From Alphaproteobacteria bacterium (GTDB lineage Bacteria; Pseudomonadota; Alphaproteobacteria; Rhizobiales; JAKIUO01): DNA of 35,069 bases. This document shows, in pieces, positions 1 to 7,642 of this stretch (the stretch's first letter is position 1; each line of letters begins with the position of its first letter). The notes under the pieces are model-generated. The model searched no databases and was not told the DNA's origin. It was given only the letters and a program-made list of their open reading frames with translations. Made by a program: the position numbers and the translations under genes. The stretch spans positions 1 through 35,069 of the forward strand of contig JAJRRW010000084.1 of the NCBI GenBank assembly GCA_024279115.1, written 5' to 3'.

Positions 1-847
1 CCGCCACACTGTCTTCGCAATCCATGATGGTTGACAGGGCCGCCTCGACCACCAGATCCGCGATACCGGCACGGTCCTGCTTGCCAATCAACGAGTTCCG
101 GTCGATGCGCATTTCCACATGCAAACCGTGGTTGCACAGCAAAATGCCGCGAGGTTTTTTAGAACTTCCTCGATAGCCTGCCAGCTGCGTCTTTGCCGCA
201 AGCGTGGTTGCCGCAAGCGTGGTTGCCTGCCCGTTGGACAATTCAACCCTCAGCGCTCCATCGACAATCGTGAGCGACACCGCATCAACATAAGACCCCA
301 AGGCAAGAGGAAAAGTGCGATCCAGAAAGCGCCGCCCAAAGGCGATGACTTTTTCACCCCGCTCAGGAACATAATCGCCAGAGGGCGTTTGCCCCTCGTA
401 AGGAATGGCATCCGTGCCATATAGCGCATCATATAAACTGCCCCAGCGAGCATTGGCGGCATTCAGGGCATAGCGGGCATTGCTTACCGGCACGACGAGC
501 TGCGGGCCGGCAATGTCGCTGATCTCCACATCGACATTTTTTGTTGTGACGGTAAAATCTTCACCCTCGCCTTCCAGATAGCCGATCTCTTGCAAGAAGC
601 TGCGATAGGCATTGGCATTGATGGGGCCGTCTTTATGCGAGAGATGCCAGGCATCAATTTTGCCTTGCAGGGTCTCTCGCTCTTCCAGCAATGCTTTATT
701 GAGCGGCGCGAGGTCATTGACGATCTGCGCAACGCCTTGCCAGAATTCGCGCTCGTCAATCGGCAGCCCCGGCAAAGCCTCCTCCTTGATGAACGCAGCA
801 AATTGTGGATTGATAGTGAGACCTTCAACGGTCAATTCTGGTGACAT
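1..847 (-). CDS. glcB: Malate synthase G, N-terminal part (gene runs off the left edge)
   Basis: Condenses glyoxylate with acetyl-CoA to malate and CoA in the cytoplasm; second step of the glyoxylate shunt and the sink for glyoxylate from glycolate oxidation. The reverse strand reads open from the ATG at 845-847 to the window edge, giving 282 residues of a protein usually about 720 long, so the TIM-barrel catalytic core is outside. The visible part matches the family N-terminus as I know it: INPQFAAFIKEEALPG, the stretch PQLVVPVSNARYALNAANAR, WGSLYDALYGTDAIP, and near the edge EAALSTIMDCEDSVA. An AAGGGG Shine-Dalgarno lies about 8 bases before the start. Odd point: a 15-bp tandem duplication at 195-227 gives the peptide TTLAATTLAA. 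Only 59 bp separate this gene from the regulator upstream on the same strand, so the two may be co-transcribed. Identification is confident; completeness cannot be judged. Confidence 0.95.
   Translation of the reverse strand, partial: MSPELTVEGLTINPQFAAFIKEEALPGLPIDEREFWQGVAQIVNDLAPLNKALLEERETLQGKIDAWHLSHKDGPINANAYRSFLQEIGYLEGEGEDFTVTTKNVDVEISDIAGPQLVVPVSNARYALNAANARWGSLYDALYGTDAIPYEGQTPSGDYVPERGEKVIAFGRRFLDRTFPLALGSYVDAVSLTIVDGALRVELSNGQATTLAATTLAAKTQLAGYRGSSKKPRGILLCNHGLHVEMRIDRNSLIGKQDRAGIADLVVEAALSTIMDCEDSVA
195..227. repeat. 15-bp tandem duplication inside glcB
   Basis: The unit GCCGCAAGCGTGGTT occurs twice in direct succession (195-209 and 210-224) followed by GCC. The length is a multiple of three, so the frame is kept and the protein gains a second TTLAA. 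It looks like a recent slippage event in a surface segment of the N-terminal region. Confidence 0.85.
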
Positions 848-906
848 ATCACGACCCCTTATTGTTATTATTATTGTTTTATGACGCGATCATGCAAAGG
901 CCGCGA

Positions 907-2322
907 TCACGCAGAGATATAGGCGGACGCACCGCGCCTGTTGGCATCAAGATTAAGTTTGTGGTGAGCGGGAGGGAAAGCGCGCTGGGAACATTCAAGC
1001 CGTGGGCAGACCTGGCACGAAATACCAATCGGCACAACATTGCGCTCATCATTGAGCGAAATGCCATCCGCATAAACCAGCTGTGGGGCATACTCGATAT
1101 CGACGCCAAGACCGATGGATAAATGGCGCATCTGCGCCCCGTAGCGATTTTCCCCTTTGACAATGGTGCGGGCGATACAAAAAAACCGTTTGCGATCGGG
1201 CATCTCGGAAATCTGCACATTGATATTGCCGGGATGCAAAAACGCCGTATAGACATTCCAGCGTGGGCAGGCACCTGAATGGCGCGGAATATGAATACCC
1301 GACAGGGAAAAACGTTTGGAAATATTGCCGGCAATATCTGTCCGCACCATATGAAACGGCAAGCCCTTGGCGCCCGGCTTTTGCAAGGTGGTGAGGCGAT
1401 GACAGATCTGCTCGAAGCTGACATGAAACTGCTGCGACAGTAAATCAACATCATAGCGCAGGCCCCTGGCAGCCGACAAAATCTGCTCATAGGGCATCAA
1501 GATGGCGCCAGCGCAATAGTTGGCGAGGGCGGTTTTGGCCAGAATTTGCGCATCCTTGCTGGGGAAGTTGCCCTCTTCAACCAGCGCTTCGAGCTCGGGT
1601 GCGCCCGCCAGCAATGCCGTTTGCACCGCCACCTGAAAGGACCGGCTGCGCGACGACAGATTTTGCGCAATCTCCAGCTTGTGAGCAAGCGGATCATAGC
1701 GCCGCGCCAAACGATTGGGCAGACCGACAAATCTGGTGTGAACATCAAAGGCGTTGAGCATAAAGGTGATCAGTCCCTGCATGCGATCTTCCCCGGCCTG
1801 GGCACAATCCGCCCGCACCCGCTCGGCGACCTGTTCAAGGCTTGGAAAAAAGTTGCAATTGGCTTGCAAAAAATCCGACACAGGCTCACTTGCCAGGCCG
1901 CGCGCCTCGCCCTCCTCCTCGCTTTCACTCTCCCCGCGCGGGCTATTTTTCTTGACCCGCTGAAAGCTGTCATAAAGATGCAACAAGGCCTTGGCGATGG
2001 CGAGATTGGAGCTCACAACATCGCGCACATCCATATTGGTAATATCAATATCGGCAAAAATATCGTCGCCAAAACACTCCATCAGATCATTGGCCACACT
2101 CGCTTCATCGCCCTCGGAAAGATCGGTGATTTCGAGACCGAAATAGCCCGCCAGCTTCAATAAAAGCGGCACCGTGACATTGCGCCGATTGTGCTCGATC
2201 AGATTGAGATAGCTGGGAGAAATGCCAAGCGCCGAGGCCAGGTCAGACTGGTTCATGCTGCGCTGGCGGCGCAAGCGCCTGATTTTGCCACCAATACGGG
2301 GCTGGGCCGTGTTATTCGCCAT
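907..2322 (-). CDS. ScfR/RamB/PccR-like short-chain acyl-CoA-responsive regulator
   Basis: Predicted cytoplasmic DNA-binding regulator of 471 aa. Residues about 10-65 form a Cro/CI-type HTH (IGGKIRRLRRQRSMNQSDLA, then LGISPSYLNLIEHNRR). The middle resembles the IrrE/M78-like fold of this family, but the HExxH zinc motif of true M78 peptidases is absent (LARRYDPLAHKLEIAQ instead). The C-terminal part carries GACPRWNVYTAF and a cluster CQVCPRLEC (Cys436, 439, 444) typical of the former DUF2083 region, possibly a metal or Fe-S site. Known relatives are RamB (acetate/glyoxylate genes) and PccR/MccR (propionyl-CoA genes). The position between glcB and the aceA side suggests control of the glyoxylate shunt; that is inference. 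The start has GGAGAG upstream, and the preceding intergenic region is full of TTTACA half-sites, suggesting autoregulation. Confidence 0.85.
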   Translation of the reverse strand: MANNTAQPRIGGKIRRLRRQRSMNQSDLASALGISPSYLNLIEHNRRNVTVPLLLKLAGYFGLEITDLSEGDEASVANDLMECFGDDIFADIDITNMDVRDVVSSNLAIAKALLHLYDSFQRVKKNSPRGESESEEEGEARGLASEPVSDFLQANCNFFPSLEQVAERVRADCAQAGEDRMQGLITFMLNAFDVHTRFVGLPNRLARRYDPLAHKLEIAQNLSSRSRSFQVAVQTALLAGAPELEALVEEGNFPSKDAQILAKTALANYCAGAILMPYEQILSAARGLRYDVDLLSQQFHVSFEQICHRLTTLQKPGAKGLPFHMVRTDIAGNISKRFSLSGIHIPRHSGACPRWNVYTAFLHPGNINVQISEMPDRKRFFCIARTIVKGENRYGAQMRHLSIGLGVDIEYAPQLVYADGISLNDERNVVPIGISCQVCPRLECSQRAFPPAHHKLNLDANRRGASAYISA

Positions 2323-2389
2323 CTTCTCTCCTCAAAGCCTTAAGCCTGGTCATCTCAGCGCCGCTCCCCATCATTCGAAATTTTCAACA

Positions 2390-2487
2390 TTTACAAAACC
2401 CGGCAAGTATACTGTAAATTATTTACAGATTTACAAGACCTATAGATGAATTATCTTGCGCTTTACAGTCAATGTCAATATTTTACA
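2390..2487. promoter_or_regulatory. Cluster of TTTACA/TGTAAA half-sites, probable operator region
   Basis: Between the divergent regulator gene (start 2322) and the small gene at 2595 there are six copies of TTTACA or its complement: 2390-2395, 2413-2418 (inverted), 2422-2427, 2430-2435, 2462-2467 and 2482-2487. The second and third form a perfect inverted repeat, CTGTAAATTATTTACAG, at 2412-2428. The two at 2462 and 2482 are 20 bp apart. I did not see such a cluster in the gap upstream of glcB or directly before aceA. The best candidate protein is the adjacent ScfR/RamB-like regulator; related regulators are described as binding A/T-rich TTTGCAAA-like sites, which this resembles but does not equal. 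The sites are clear; the binding partner is inference. Confidence 0.6.
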
Positions 2488-2594
2488 GACATGATGTTTA
2501 TGTGGGCAAACAGCCCATGAGTAACAGTTCTGATCTCTAAAGCGGACACGCGCATGAGGTTATGTCAAAGCAAGTCAATTTAAGGAATGACAAG

Positions 2595-2855
2595 ATGACA
2601 CTTCAGGAAACCACAACCCCGCAAACCTCCTCGTTGCAAAACGAGTGCATTACCATTATTGCCCGCAGCCCCGGACAAGCTCTCAAAGAGTTTCACCGTC
2701 GCGGCCTTGGTAAGCAGGGCTATGCGATTTGTGGCCGCGTGGTTCCTCACAAATTTGAAGTGATCAATGAGGAGGGCGCTGCTGAAGAGCTGTTCAATGG
2801 GGAGCATTTTTATTCGGCGACGTTCTTTCGCAGGCAAGAACAGCCGCCTCGTTAA
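2595..2855 (+). CDS. Small unknown protein upstream of isocitrate lyase
   Basis: I do not recognise a function. The reading frame could start at 2562 (97 aa), but the ATG at 2595 (86 aa) has a better Shine-Dalgarno (AAGGA, 8 bases upstream), so I place the start there; the first ATG has only GAGG three bases away. The protein is soluble-looking, with a core from about residue 17 (numbered from 2595): ECITIIARSPGQALKEF, HRRGLGKQGYAICGRVV, PHKFEVINEEG and HFYSATFFRR. This reads like a compact single domain of beta strands and one helix. It lies downstream of the TTTACA operator cluster and 220 bp before aceA on the same strand, so co-regulation with the glyoxylate shunt is likely. No signal peptide or membrane segment is visible. 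That it is a real gene is fairly likely; its role is open. Confidence 0.65.
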   Translation: MTLQETTTPQTSSLQNECITIIARSPGQALKEFHRRGLGKQGYAICGRVVPHKFEVINEEGAAEELFNGEHFYSATFFRRQEQPPR

Positions 2856-2875
2856 ATCTGATGACAATGCTCTTT

Positions 2876-2909
2876 GAGTGGTTTTGCGCCAAACTCTGTG
2901 AAACCACTC
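2876..2909 (+). terminator. Stem-loop between the small gene and aceA (possible terminator or attenuator)
   Basis: GAGTGGTTT (2876-2884) and AAACCACTC (2901-2909) are perfect 9-bp arms with a 16-nt loop, 21 bp after the stop of the small gene. No run of T follows, so a classical terminator is not supported. It may be an mRNA-processing or partial-termination element setting the ratio of the small gene to aceA. Confidence 0.4.
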
Positions 2910-3075
2910 CTCTCCCTTCCTTCCAACTGAACCTCTCATCGACAGCTCTTGTGAGTTTTTGGTGACAGGTTCGTTTTTTTTCAACACCTGGCCGGACGCA
3001 AAAGCCGCTCCCCCTCCAGCATTGCCATGAAATGAAAATCACATGAAGCCACTCATCCTCACCAAAGAGAAAACC

Positions 3076-4671
3076 ATGCCACAATATCAAGACGACATTG
3101 CCAGCATTAAAGCCCTCAAAGAGGCTCAGGGAAAATCATGGGAGGCCATCAGCCCCGAATCTGTCGCCCGCATGCGCGCCCAGAACAGATTTAAAACCGG
3201 GCTGGAGATTGCCCAGTATACCGCTGACATCATGCGCGCCGATATGGCGCGTTACGATGCCGATAGCGCCAACTACACCCAGTCGCTTGGCTGCTGGCAC
3301 GGCTTTATCGGCCAGCAAAAAATGATTTCCATCAAGAAGCATTTTGGCGGCAAAACAGATGGCCGCTATCTGTACCTGTCTGGCTGGATGGTGGCGGCCC
3401 TGCGGTCCGAATTTGGCCCCCTGCCCGATCAGTCCATGCATGAAAAAACATCCGTGGCGGCGCTGATCGCCGAATTATATACCTTTCTTCGTCAAGCAGA
3501 TGCGCGCGAGCTTGGCGGCCTGTTCCGCGATCTGGATGCGGCGCGAAGTGCGGGCGATACCGCCAAAGAAACCACCATCCAGCAGGCCATTGATGGACAT
3601 GTCACACATGTCGTGCCGATCATTGCCGATATTGACGCTGGATTTGGCAATGCCGAAGCCACTTACCTGATGGCCAAACAAATGATCGAAGCCGGGGCCT
3701 GCTGTATTCAGATCGAAAATCAGGTGTCGGATGAAAAGCAGTGCGGCCATCAAGATGGCAAGGTCACCGTGCCTCATGTGGATTTCATCGCCAAGCTGCG
3801 CGCCATTCGCTATGCCTTTCTTGAACTGGGCATCGACAATGGCATTATTGTTGCACGCACCGATTCTCTGGGGGCCGGTCTCACCAAGCAAATCGCCGTC
3901 ACCAGCCAGCCTGGCGACCTTGGCGATCAGTATAATGCTTTCCTTGATTGCCAAGAGGTGACCACTGACACCATCAAGAGCGGCGATGTGCTTATCAAAC
4001 AAGATGGCAAACTCATGCGCCCCAAACGCCTCGCCAGCAATCTGTTCCAGTTCAGACAAGGCACGGGGGAGGCGCGCTGCGTGCTGGACTGCATCACCTC
4101 ACTGCAAAACGGCGCTGATCTGTTGTGGATCGAAACGGAAAAGCCGCATATTGACCAGATCGGCGGCATGGTCCGCGCCATTCGCGAAACCATTCCCAAT
4201 GCCAAGCTGGTGTACAATAATAGTCCCTCTTTCAACTGGACGCTCACTTTCCGCCAGCAAATGTTTGATACCATGAGCGCCGCAGGCGAAGATATGTCGC
4301 CCTATAATCGCGACGATTTGATGGATGTAAAATATGATGAAACGCAGCTGGGCGTAAAAGCCGATGAAAAAATCCGCACCTTCCAGGCCGATGCGGCACG
4401 CGAAGCGGGCATTTTCCACCATCTGATCACGCTGCCCACCTATCATACGGCGGCGCTCTCCACCGACAAGCTGTCAAAAGACTATTTTGGCGATCAGGGC
4501 ATGCTTGGCTATGTGCTTGGCGTGCAGCGCATCGAAATCCGCGAAGGCATCGCCTGCGTCAAACATCAAAACATGTCGGGTTCTGACATTGGCGATGATC
4601 ACAAGGAATATTTCTCGGGGGACGCCGCCTTGAAAGCGGCTGGTGAAGACAACACCATGAACCAGTTCTAG
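3076..4671 (+). CDS. aceA: Isocitrate lyase, long (531 aa) form
   Basis: Cleaves isocitrate to glyoxylate and succinate in the cytoplasm; first committed step of the glyoxylate shunt. The frame is open from 3043, but the ATG at 3076 gives MPQYQDDIAS and 531 aa, the length I recall for the Pseudomonas-type enzyme; AAAGAGA lies just upstream. Visible family marks are QSLGCWHGFIGQQK, PIIADIDAGFGNAEATYLMA, the catalytic loop SDEKQCGHQDGKV (KxCGH), VARTDSLGA, WIETEKPH, NNSPSFNW and the C-terminal VKHQNMSGSDIGDDHKEYF. All catalytic motifs are intact. The E. coli enzyme is about 100 residues shorter; the extra length is normal for this subgroup. A perfect 11-bp hairpin follows the stop. The neighbours (glcB, ScfR-like regulator) agree with the function. 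Confidence 0.97.
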   Translation: MPQYQDDIASIKALKEAQGKSWEAISPESVARMRAQNRFKTGLEIAQYTADIMRADMARYDADSANYTQSLGCWHGFIGQQKMISIKKHFGGKTDGRYLYLSGWMVAALRSEFGPLPDQSMHEKTSVAALIAELYTFLRQADARELGGLFRDLDAARSAGDTAKETTIQQAIDGHVTHVVPIIADIDAGFGNAEATYLMAKQMIEAGACCIQIENQVSDEKQCGHQDGKVTVPHVDFIAKLRAIRYAFLELGIDNGIIVARTDSLGAGLTKQIAVTSQPGDLGDQYNAFLDCQEVTTDTIKSGDVLIKQDGKLMRPKRLASNLFQFRQGTGEARCVLDCITSLQNGADLLWIETEKPHIDQIGGMVRAIRETIPNAKLVYNNSPSFNWTLTFRQQMFDTMSAAGEDMSPYNRDDLMDVKYDETQLGVKADEKIRTFQADAAREAGIFHHLITLPTYHTAALSTDKLSKDYFGDQGMLGYVLGVQRIEIREGIACVKHQNMSGSDIGDDHKEYFSGDAALKAAGEDNTMNQF

Positions 4672-4677
4672 TTTTTG

Positions 4678-4716
4678 CCCCCTCACGCCCTCCCCGCCCG
4701 GGAGAGCGTGAGGGGG
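4678..4716. terminator. Long GC-rich hairpin between convergent aceA and the helicase gene
   Basis: CCCCCTCACGC (4678-4688) pairs perfectly with GCGTGAGGGGG (4706-4716) around a 17-nt loop. It begins six bases after the aceA stop and lies between convergent genes, a natural place for a terminator. The T-tract is weak on the plus side (TTCAACAATC) and only CAAAAAC on the other, so Rho-independent termination is only probable. A short GAAA-tetraloop hairpin (4753-4768) sits just before the helicase stop. Confidence 0.5.
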
Positions 4717-4776
4717 TTCAACAATCAAAAAATGGCCGCATACCCCTTGGAGCGGATCGAAAGATCCGGTCCTCTT

Positions 4777-6894
4777 TTAGTCGCTCTTTTTGCGCTTGCG
4801 TGGGGCCAGCCCTGCCTTGGATACCTGACCCGGCGCGGAAGGCAAGTCCCCTTTCAGTCTCAACTGCTCTCGCGCCGCTGCTCGCCTCAACTTGCTGGGA
4901 GATTTTTTCTTGGGAGTGCTATCGCCCCGGGGCTTGGCGTTCGCGCCAGCAGGTTTGGAGCGCCGCGCTTTCCCCCCTGGCCCTTTTGCCGAGCTGTCTT
5001 TAGGGTCCCAGGCGGCCTGCGCCGGCTTGTCTGTTTTGGGTGCTGCTTTGCGCGGGGTCGCGGGTTTTGCATCGCTGCGATCCTTGTAAGGCTTGCCCTC
5101 GCTGGCCCTGTCTTTCTGGGGCCGGCCTTTCGCCTCCCAGTCTTTTTTGGGAGCACGTTTTGGAGCCTCTCCCTTGCCGCCTCGGCTGTCGTCTCGGCGG
5201 CGCGGCTTTGATCCCTCATAGGGTTTTTTGTCGCCAAAGGGTTTTCGTTTGCCATCGCGGCGCGGCGGCGCACTACGGCCTCCCTTGGGAGGCCCATCCA
5301 GGCGATTGATCACGATATTTTTTTCAACCGTTCTGTCAGGACCAAGCGCTTCGAGAAACTTATCAACACATTTGGGATCGATTTCCACGCTGGTTTCCGC
5401 ATGGTCAATACGGATGGCACCAATATCACGTTTTGTGATGCCCCCGGCACGGCACAACATGGGGAGCAGCCAGCGCGGTTCGGCATTTTGCTTGCGCCCG
5501 ATGGACATGGAAAACCACACGCCATTGGCAAAATCGTCCCGCCCTCTGGATGAGCGCTCACCGCGCCCGCGCTCTTGGGGAGCATTGTCCAGCAATTCTT
5601 CAGGAGCCGTTTGTTCCTTGCGATAAAGCCGCACAAAAGCGGCGGCGATCTGCTCGGCGCTGTGCTCAGCCAGCAATTTGGCCGCCAGAACCTGTTCTTT
5701 CTCACTGACCGCTTCGCTAAGCGTGCTATCAGCCAGCAAACGTTCATCATCGCGCGCAATGATCTCTTCAATGGTGGGTGGCTTGGCCCAGGTGACCGAT
5801 ATTTTGGCGCGCTGCAACAAACTTTCGGTGCGTCGGCGCTGATTATAAGGGACAATCAAAGCGCAAACGCCCTTGCGCCCGGCCCGCCCCGTGCGCCCGG
5901 AGCGATGCACCAGACTTTCACGGCTTTTGGGAATGTCGGCGTGGATCACCAGCTCCAGATTTGGCAAATCAATGCCGCGCGCCGCCACATCGGTGGCGAT
6001 ACAGATTTGCGCCCGACCATCGCGCATGGACTGCAAGGCGTGGGAGCGCTCGTTCTGGCTCAATTCACCAGACAAGGCGACAACCGAAAAACCACGATTT
6101 GAAAATCGTGAGGTCATATGGTTGACGGTCGCGCGCGTGGAACAAAAGACCAGCGCGTTCTTTGGCTCAAAATAGCGCAACACATTGACAATGGCATTTT
6201 CGCGATCATTGGGAGCAACAGCCAAGGCCCGATATTCAATATCCAGATGCTGCTTTTCTTCAGATTTTGTCGACAATCGCACCGCATCGCGCTGATAGCG
6301 CTTGGCCAAATTGGCAATCGTGCGTGGTACGGTTGCAGAAAACATCAAGGTACGCCGCTCTTCAGGAGCTGCACCAAGAATATATTCCAGATCGTCGCGA
6401 CACCCCATATCGAGCATTTCGTCCGCTTCATCCAGCACAACGGCGCGCATGGCGCTCATGTCCAGTGAGCCGCGTTCAATATGATCGCGTAAACGCCCTG
6501 GCGTTCCCACCACAATATGGGCGCCGTGCTCCAATGCCCGGCGTTCGCCGCGCATATCCATGCCACCAACGCATGACGCGCAACTGGCCCCGGTACTCTC
6601 GTAAAGCCATTCCAACTCGCGCTTGACCTGCAAGGCAAGCTCTCTTGTCGGGGCCACCGCCAGAGCCAGAGGGGCCTTGGCGCGCGCCAATTTATCATCG
6701 CCTCGCAACAAGGTGGGCGCAATGGCAATGCCAAAAGCCACCGTTTTGCCGGATCCCGTTTGGGCCGAAACCAGCAAATCCTGGTCGGTCAGTTTGGGAT
6801 CAAGCACCGCTTGCTGGACAGGGGTCAGCTTACTATAGCCGCGTTTTGCTAGCGCCGTACCAAGCGCTTCGACGATACCATCAAATTCAGTCAT
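4777..6894 (-). CDS. DEAD-box ATP-dependent RNA helicase with DbpA-type RNA-binding domain and basic tail
   Basis: Predicted RNA helicase (705 aa) for ribosome assembly or mRNA remodelling. I start it at the ATG at 6892-6894 (MTEFDGIVEALG), with GAAAG upstream; the frame also extends upstream to 6969. Helicase core: Q motif near 20-31 (YSKLTPVQQ), Walker A AQTGSGKT at 44-51, PTREL at 82-86, DEAD at 155-158, SAT at 186-188, then ATDVAARGIDLP and HRSGRTGRAGRKG. A DbpA-like RNA-binding domain follows (GVWFSMSIGRKQNAEPRW to CVDKFLEALG). The last 150 or so residues are a Lys/Arg/Pro-rich, apparently disordered tail, which also explains the spurious plus-strand open frames there. It resembles the CsdA/DeaD group in architecture. 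Upstream are two small inverted repeats (6997-7009 and TTGATTAATCAA at 7039-7050). Function class is certain; the specific orthologue is not. Confidence 0.93.
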   Translation of the reverse strand: MTEFDGIVEALGTALAKRGYSKLTPVQQAVLDPKLTDQDLLVSAQTGSGKTVAFGIAIAPTLLRGDDKLARAKAPLALAVAPTRELALQVKRELEWLYESTGASCASCVGGMDMRGERRALEHGAHIVVGTPGRLRDHIERGSLDMSAMRAVVLDEADEMLDMGCRDDLEYILGAAPEERRTLMFSATVPRTIANLAKRYQRDAVRLSTKSEEKQHLDIEYRALAVAPNDRENAIVNVLRYFEPKNALVFCSTRATVNHMTSRFSNRGFSVVALSGELSQNERSHALQSMRDGRAQICIATDVAARGIDLPNLELVIHADIPKSRESLVHRSGRTGRAGRKGVCALIVPYNQRRRTESLLQRAKISVTWAKPPTIEEIIARDDERLLADSTLSEAVSEKEQVLAAKLLAEHSAEQIAAAFVRLYRKEQTAPEELLDNAPQERGRGERSSRGRDDFANGVWFSMSIGRKQNAEPRWLLPMLCRAGGITKRDIGAIRIDHAETSVEIDPKCVDKFLEALGPDRTVEKNIVINRLDGPPKGGRSAPPRRDGKRKPFGDKKPYEGSKPRRRDDSRGGKGEAPKRAPKKDWEAKGRPQKDRASEGKPYKDRSDAKPATPRKAAPKTDKPAQAAWDPKDSSAKGPGGKARRSKPAGANAKPRGDSTPKKKSPSKLRRAAAREQLRLKGDLPSAPGQVSKAGLAPRKRKKSD

Positions 6895-7038
6895 ATTGTT
6901 TCTTTCAAAATGCCGGGCGCAAAACCTTGGGAGCCGGTCATCTTTAGGGGGGATTGTTCGCGCCATCATAGACTGATGAGGCGCGCATGGGAAGAAATGA
7001 TCATATCATCTTGAAAAGGCAAACCATTTAACAAAGTT

Positions 7039-7050
7039 TTGATTAATCAA
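7039..7050. promoter_or_regulatory. 12-bp perfect palindrome upstream of the helicase gene
   Basis: TTGATTAATCAA lies 145 bp upstream of the chosen helicase start. Its arms equal FNR/FixK half-sites (TTGAT/ATCAA) but with 2 bp between them instead of the usual 4, so I do not call it an FNR box. A further inverted repeat (ATGAT-CAT-ATCAT) is at 6997-7009. Confidence 0.25.
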
Positions 7051-7070
7051 CAAGAGCACTCCAGGGGCTA

Positions 7071-7370
7071 TCAGGCCCATGTAAGATGGCGCAGACGCGG
7101 CTCTGGTGATTTCTTGCTATAGCAACCAGAAGCAAAGGCTCTTACCTCTATGCGCCGCGCTCTGGCAGCCTCTTTACCTTCATACTGACTGGCCAGCTGG
7201 GCCAGAAAAACGGATCGGGCGGCAATAATCGGGCGATTGGCGGTTGTTTGGGAGGTTATGTCGCGCCCCATCAGACCAGAGCCATTGGATGGATGCGAGA
7301 TAGCGGGCCTGAAGGCTGGCACCAAAGCGCCGCCTTTTCCGGTTTCTTTTCGTGTATTACGCATACTCAT
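7071..7370 (-). CDS. Small basic hypothetical protein
   Basis: A 99-aa frame from the ATG at 7368-7370 (a TTG at 7385 is an alternative start). The Shine-Dalgarno is weak (GAG or GGGA further off). No signal peptide or membrane segment is visible; the protein is rich in Arg, Ser and Ala. The C-terminal half, RPIIAARSVFLAQLASQYEG followed by KEAARARRIEVRAFASGCY, reminds me of small alphaproteobacterial proteins with a conserved FxAQL...RRxxxxxA pattern, though I cannot name a family. It sits alone between the helicase and a divergent c-di-GMP gene. Probably a real gene, function unknown. Confidence 0.5.
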   Translation of the reverse strand: MSMRNTRKETGKGGALVPAFRPAISHPSNGSGLMGRDITSQTTANRPIIAARSVFLAQLASQYEGKEAARARRIEVRAFASGCYSKKSPEPRLRHLTWA

Positions 7371-7642
7371 CTTAACTCGTCCCAATTTGAAACAATAATC
7401 TGCAATTGTACTCTACCATTGCCATAGACATCGCAAGATCAGGGCCAAACAGCCTGATTTGGGATAGAATATTCATCGCCCCCGCACAAAACCGATTACC
7501 GAATTCTTAACCACTCACACCTATGGTTTTCAAGTGCCCTGGCATTGTTGCTCCTTGCATTGTGGAAAACTGCCATTCGCACTGAGATTATAAAAAATTG
7601 CGACATCGCTTGTGAGGCAAGACAATAATAAGAAAGACGTCT

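Noticed and set aside
484-828. A 114-codon minus-strand frame
   Set aside because: Same strand as glcB but in another frame; the malate synthase frame explains the region.
4675-5211. A 178-codon plus-strand frame rich in Arg, Phe, Gly and Leu
   Set aside because: It is the complement of the Lys/Arg/Pro-rich helicase tail, where stops on the opposite strand are rare. No domain or ribosome site.
7039-7050. FNR/FixK box before the helicase gene
   Set aside because: The arms TTGAT and ATCAA are 2 bp apart, not 4; spacing is critical for this family, so it is kept only as an unnamed palindrome.
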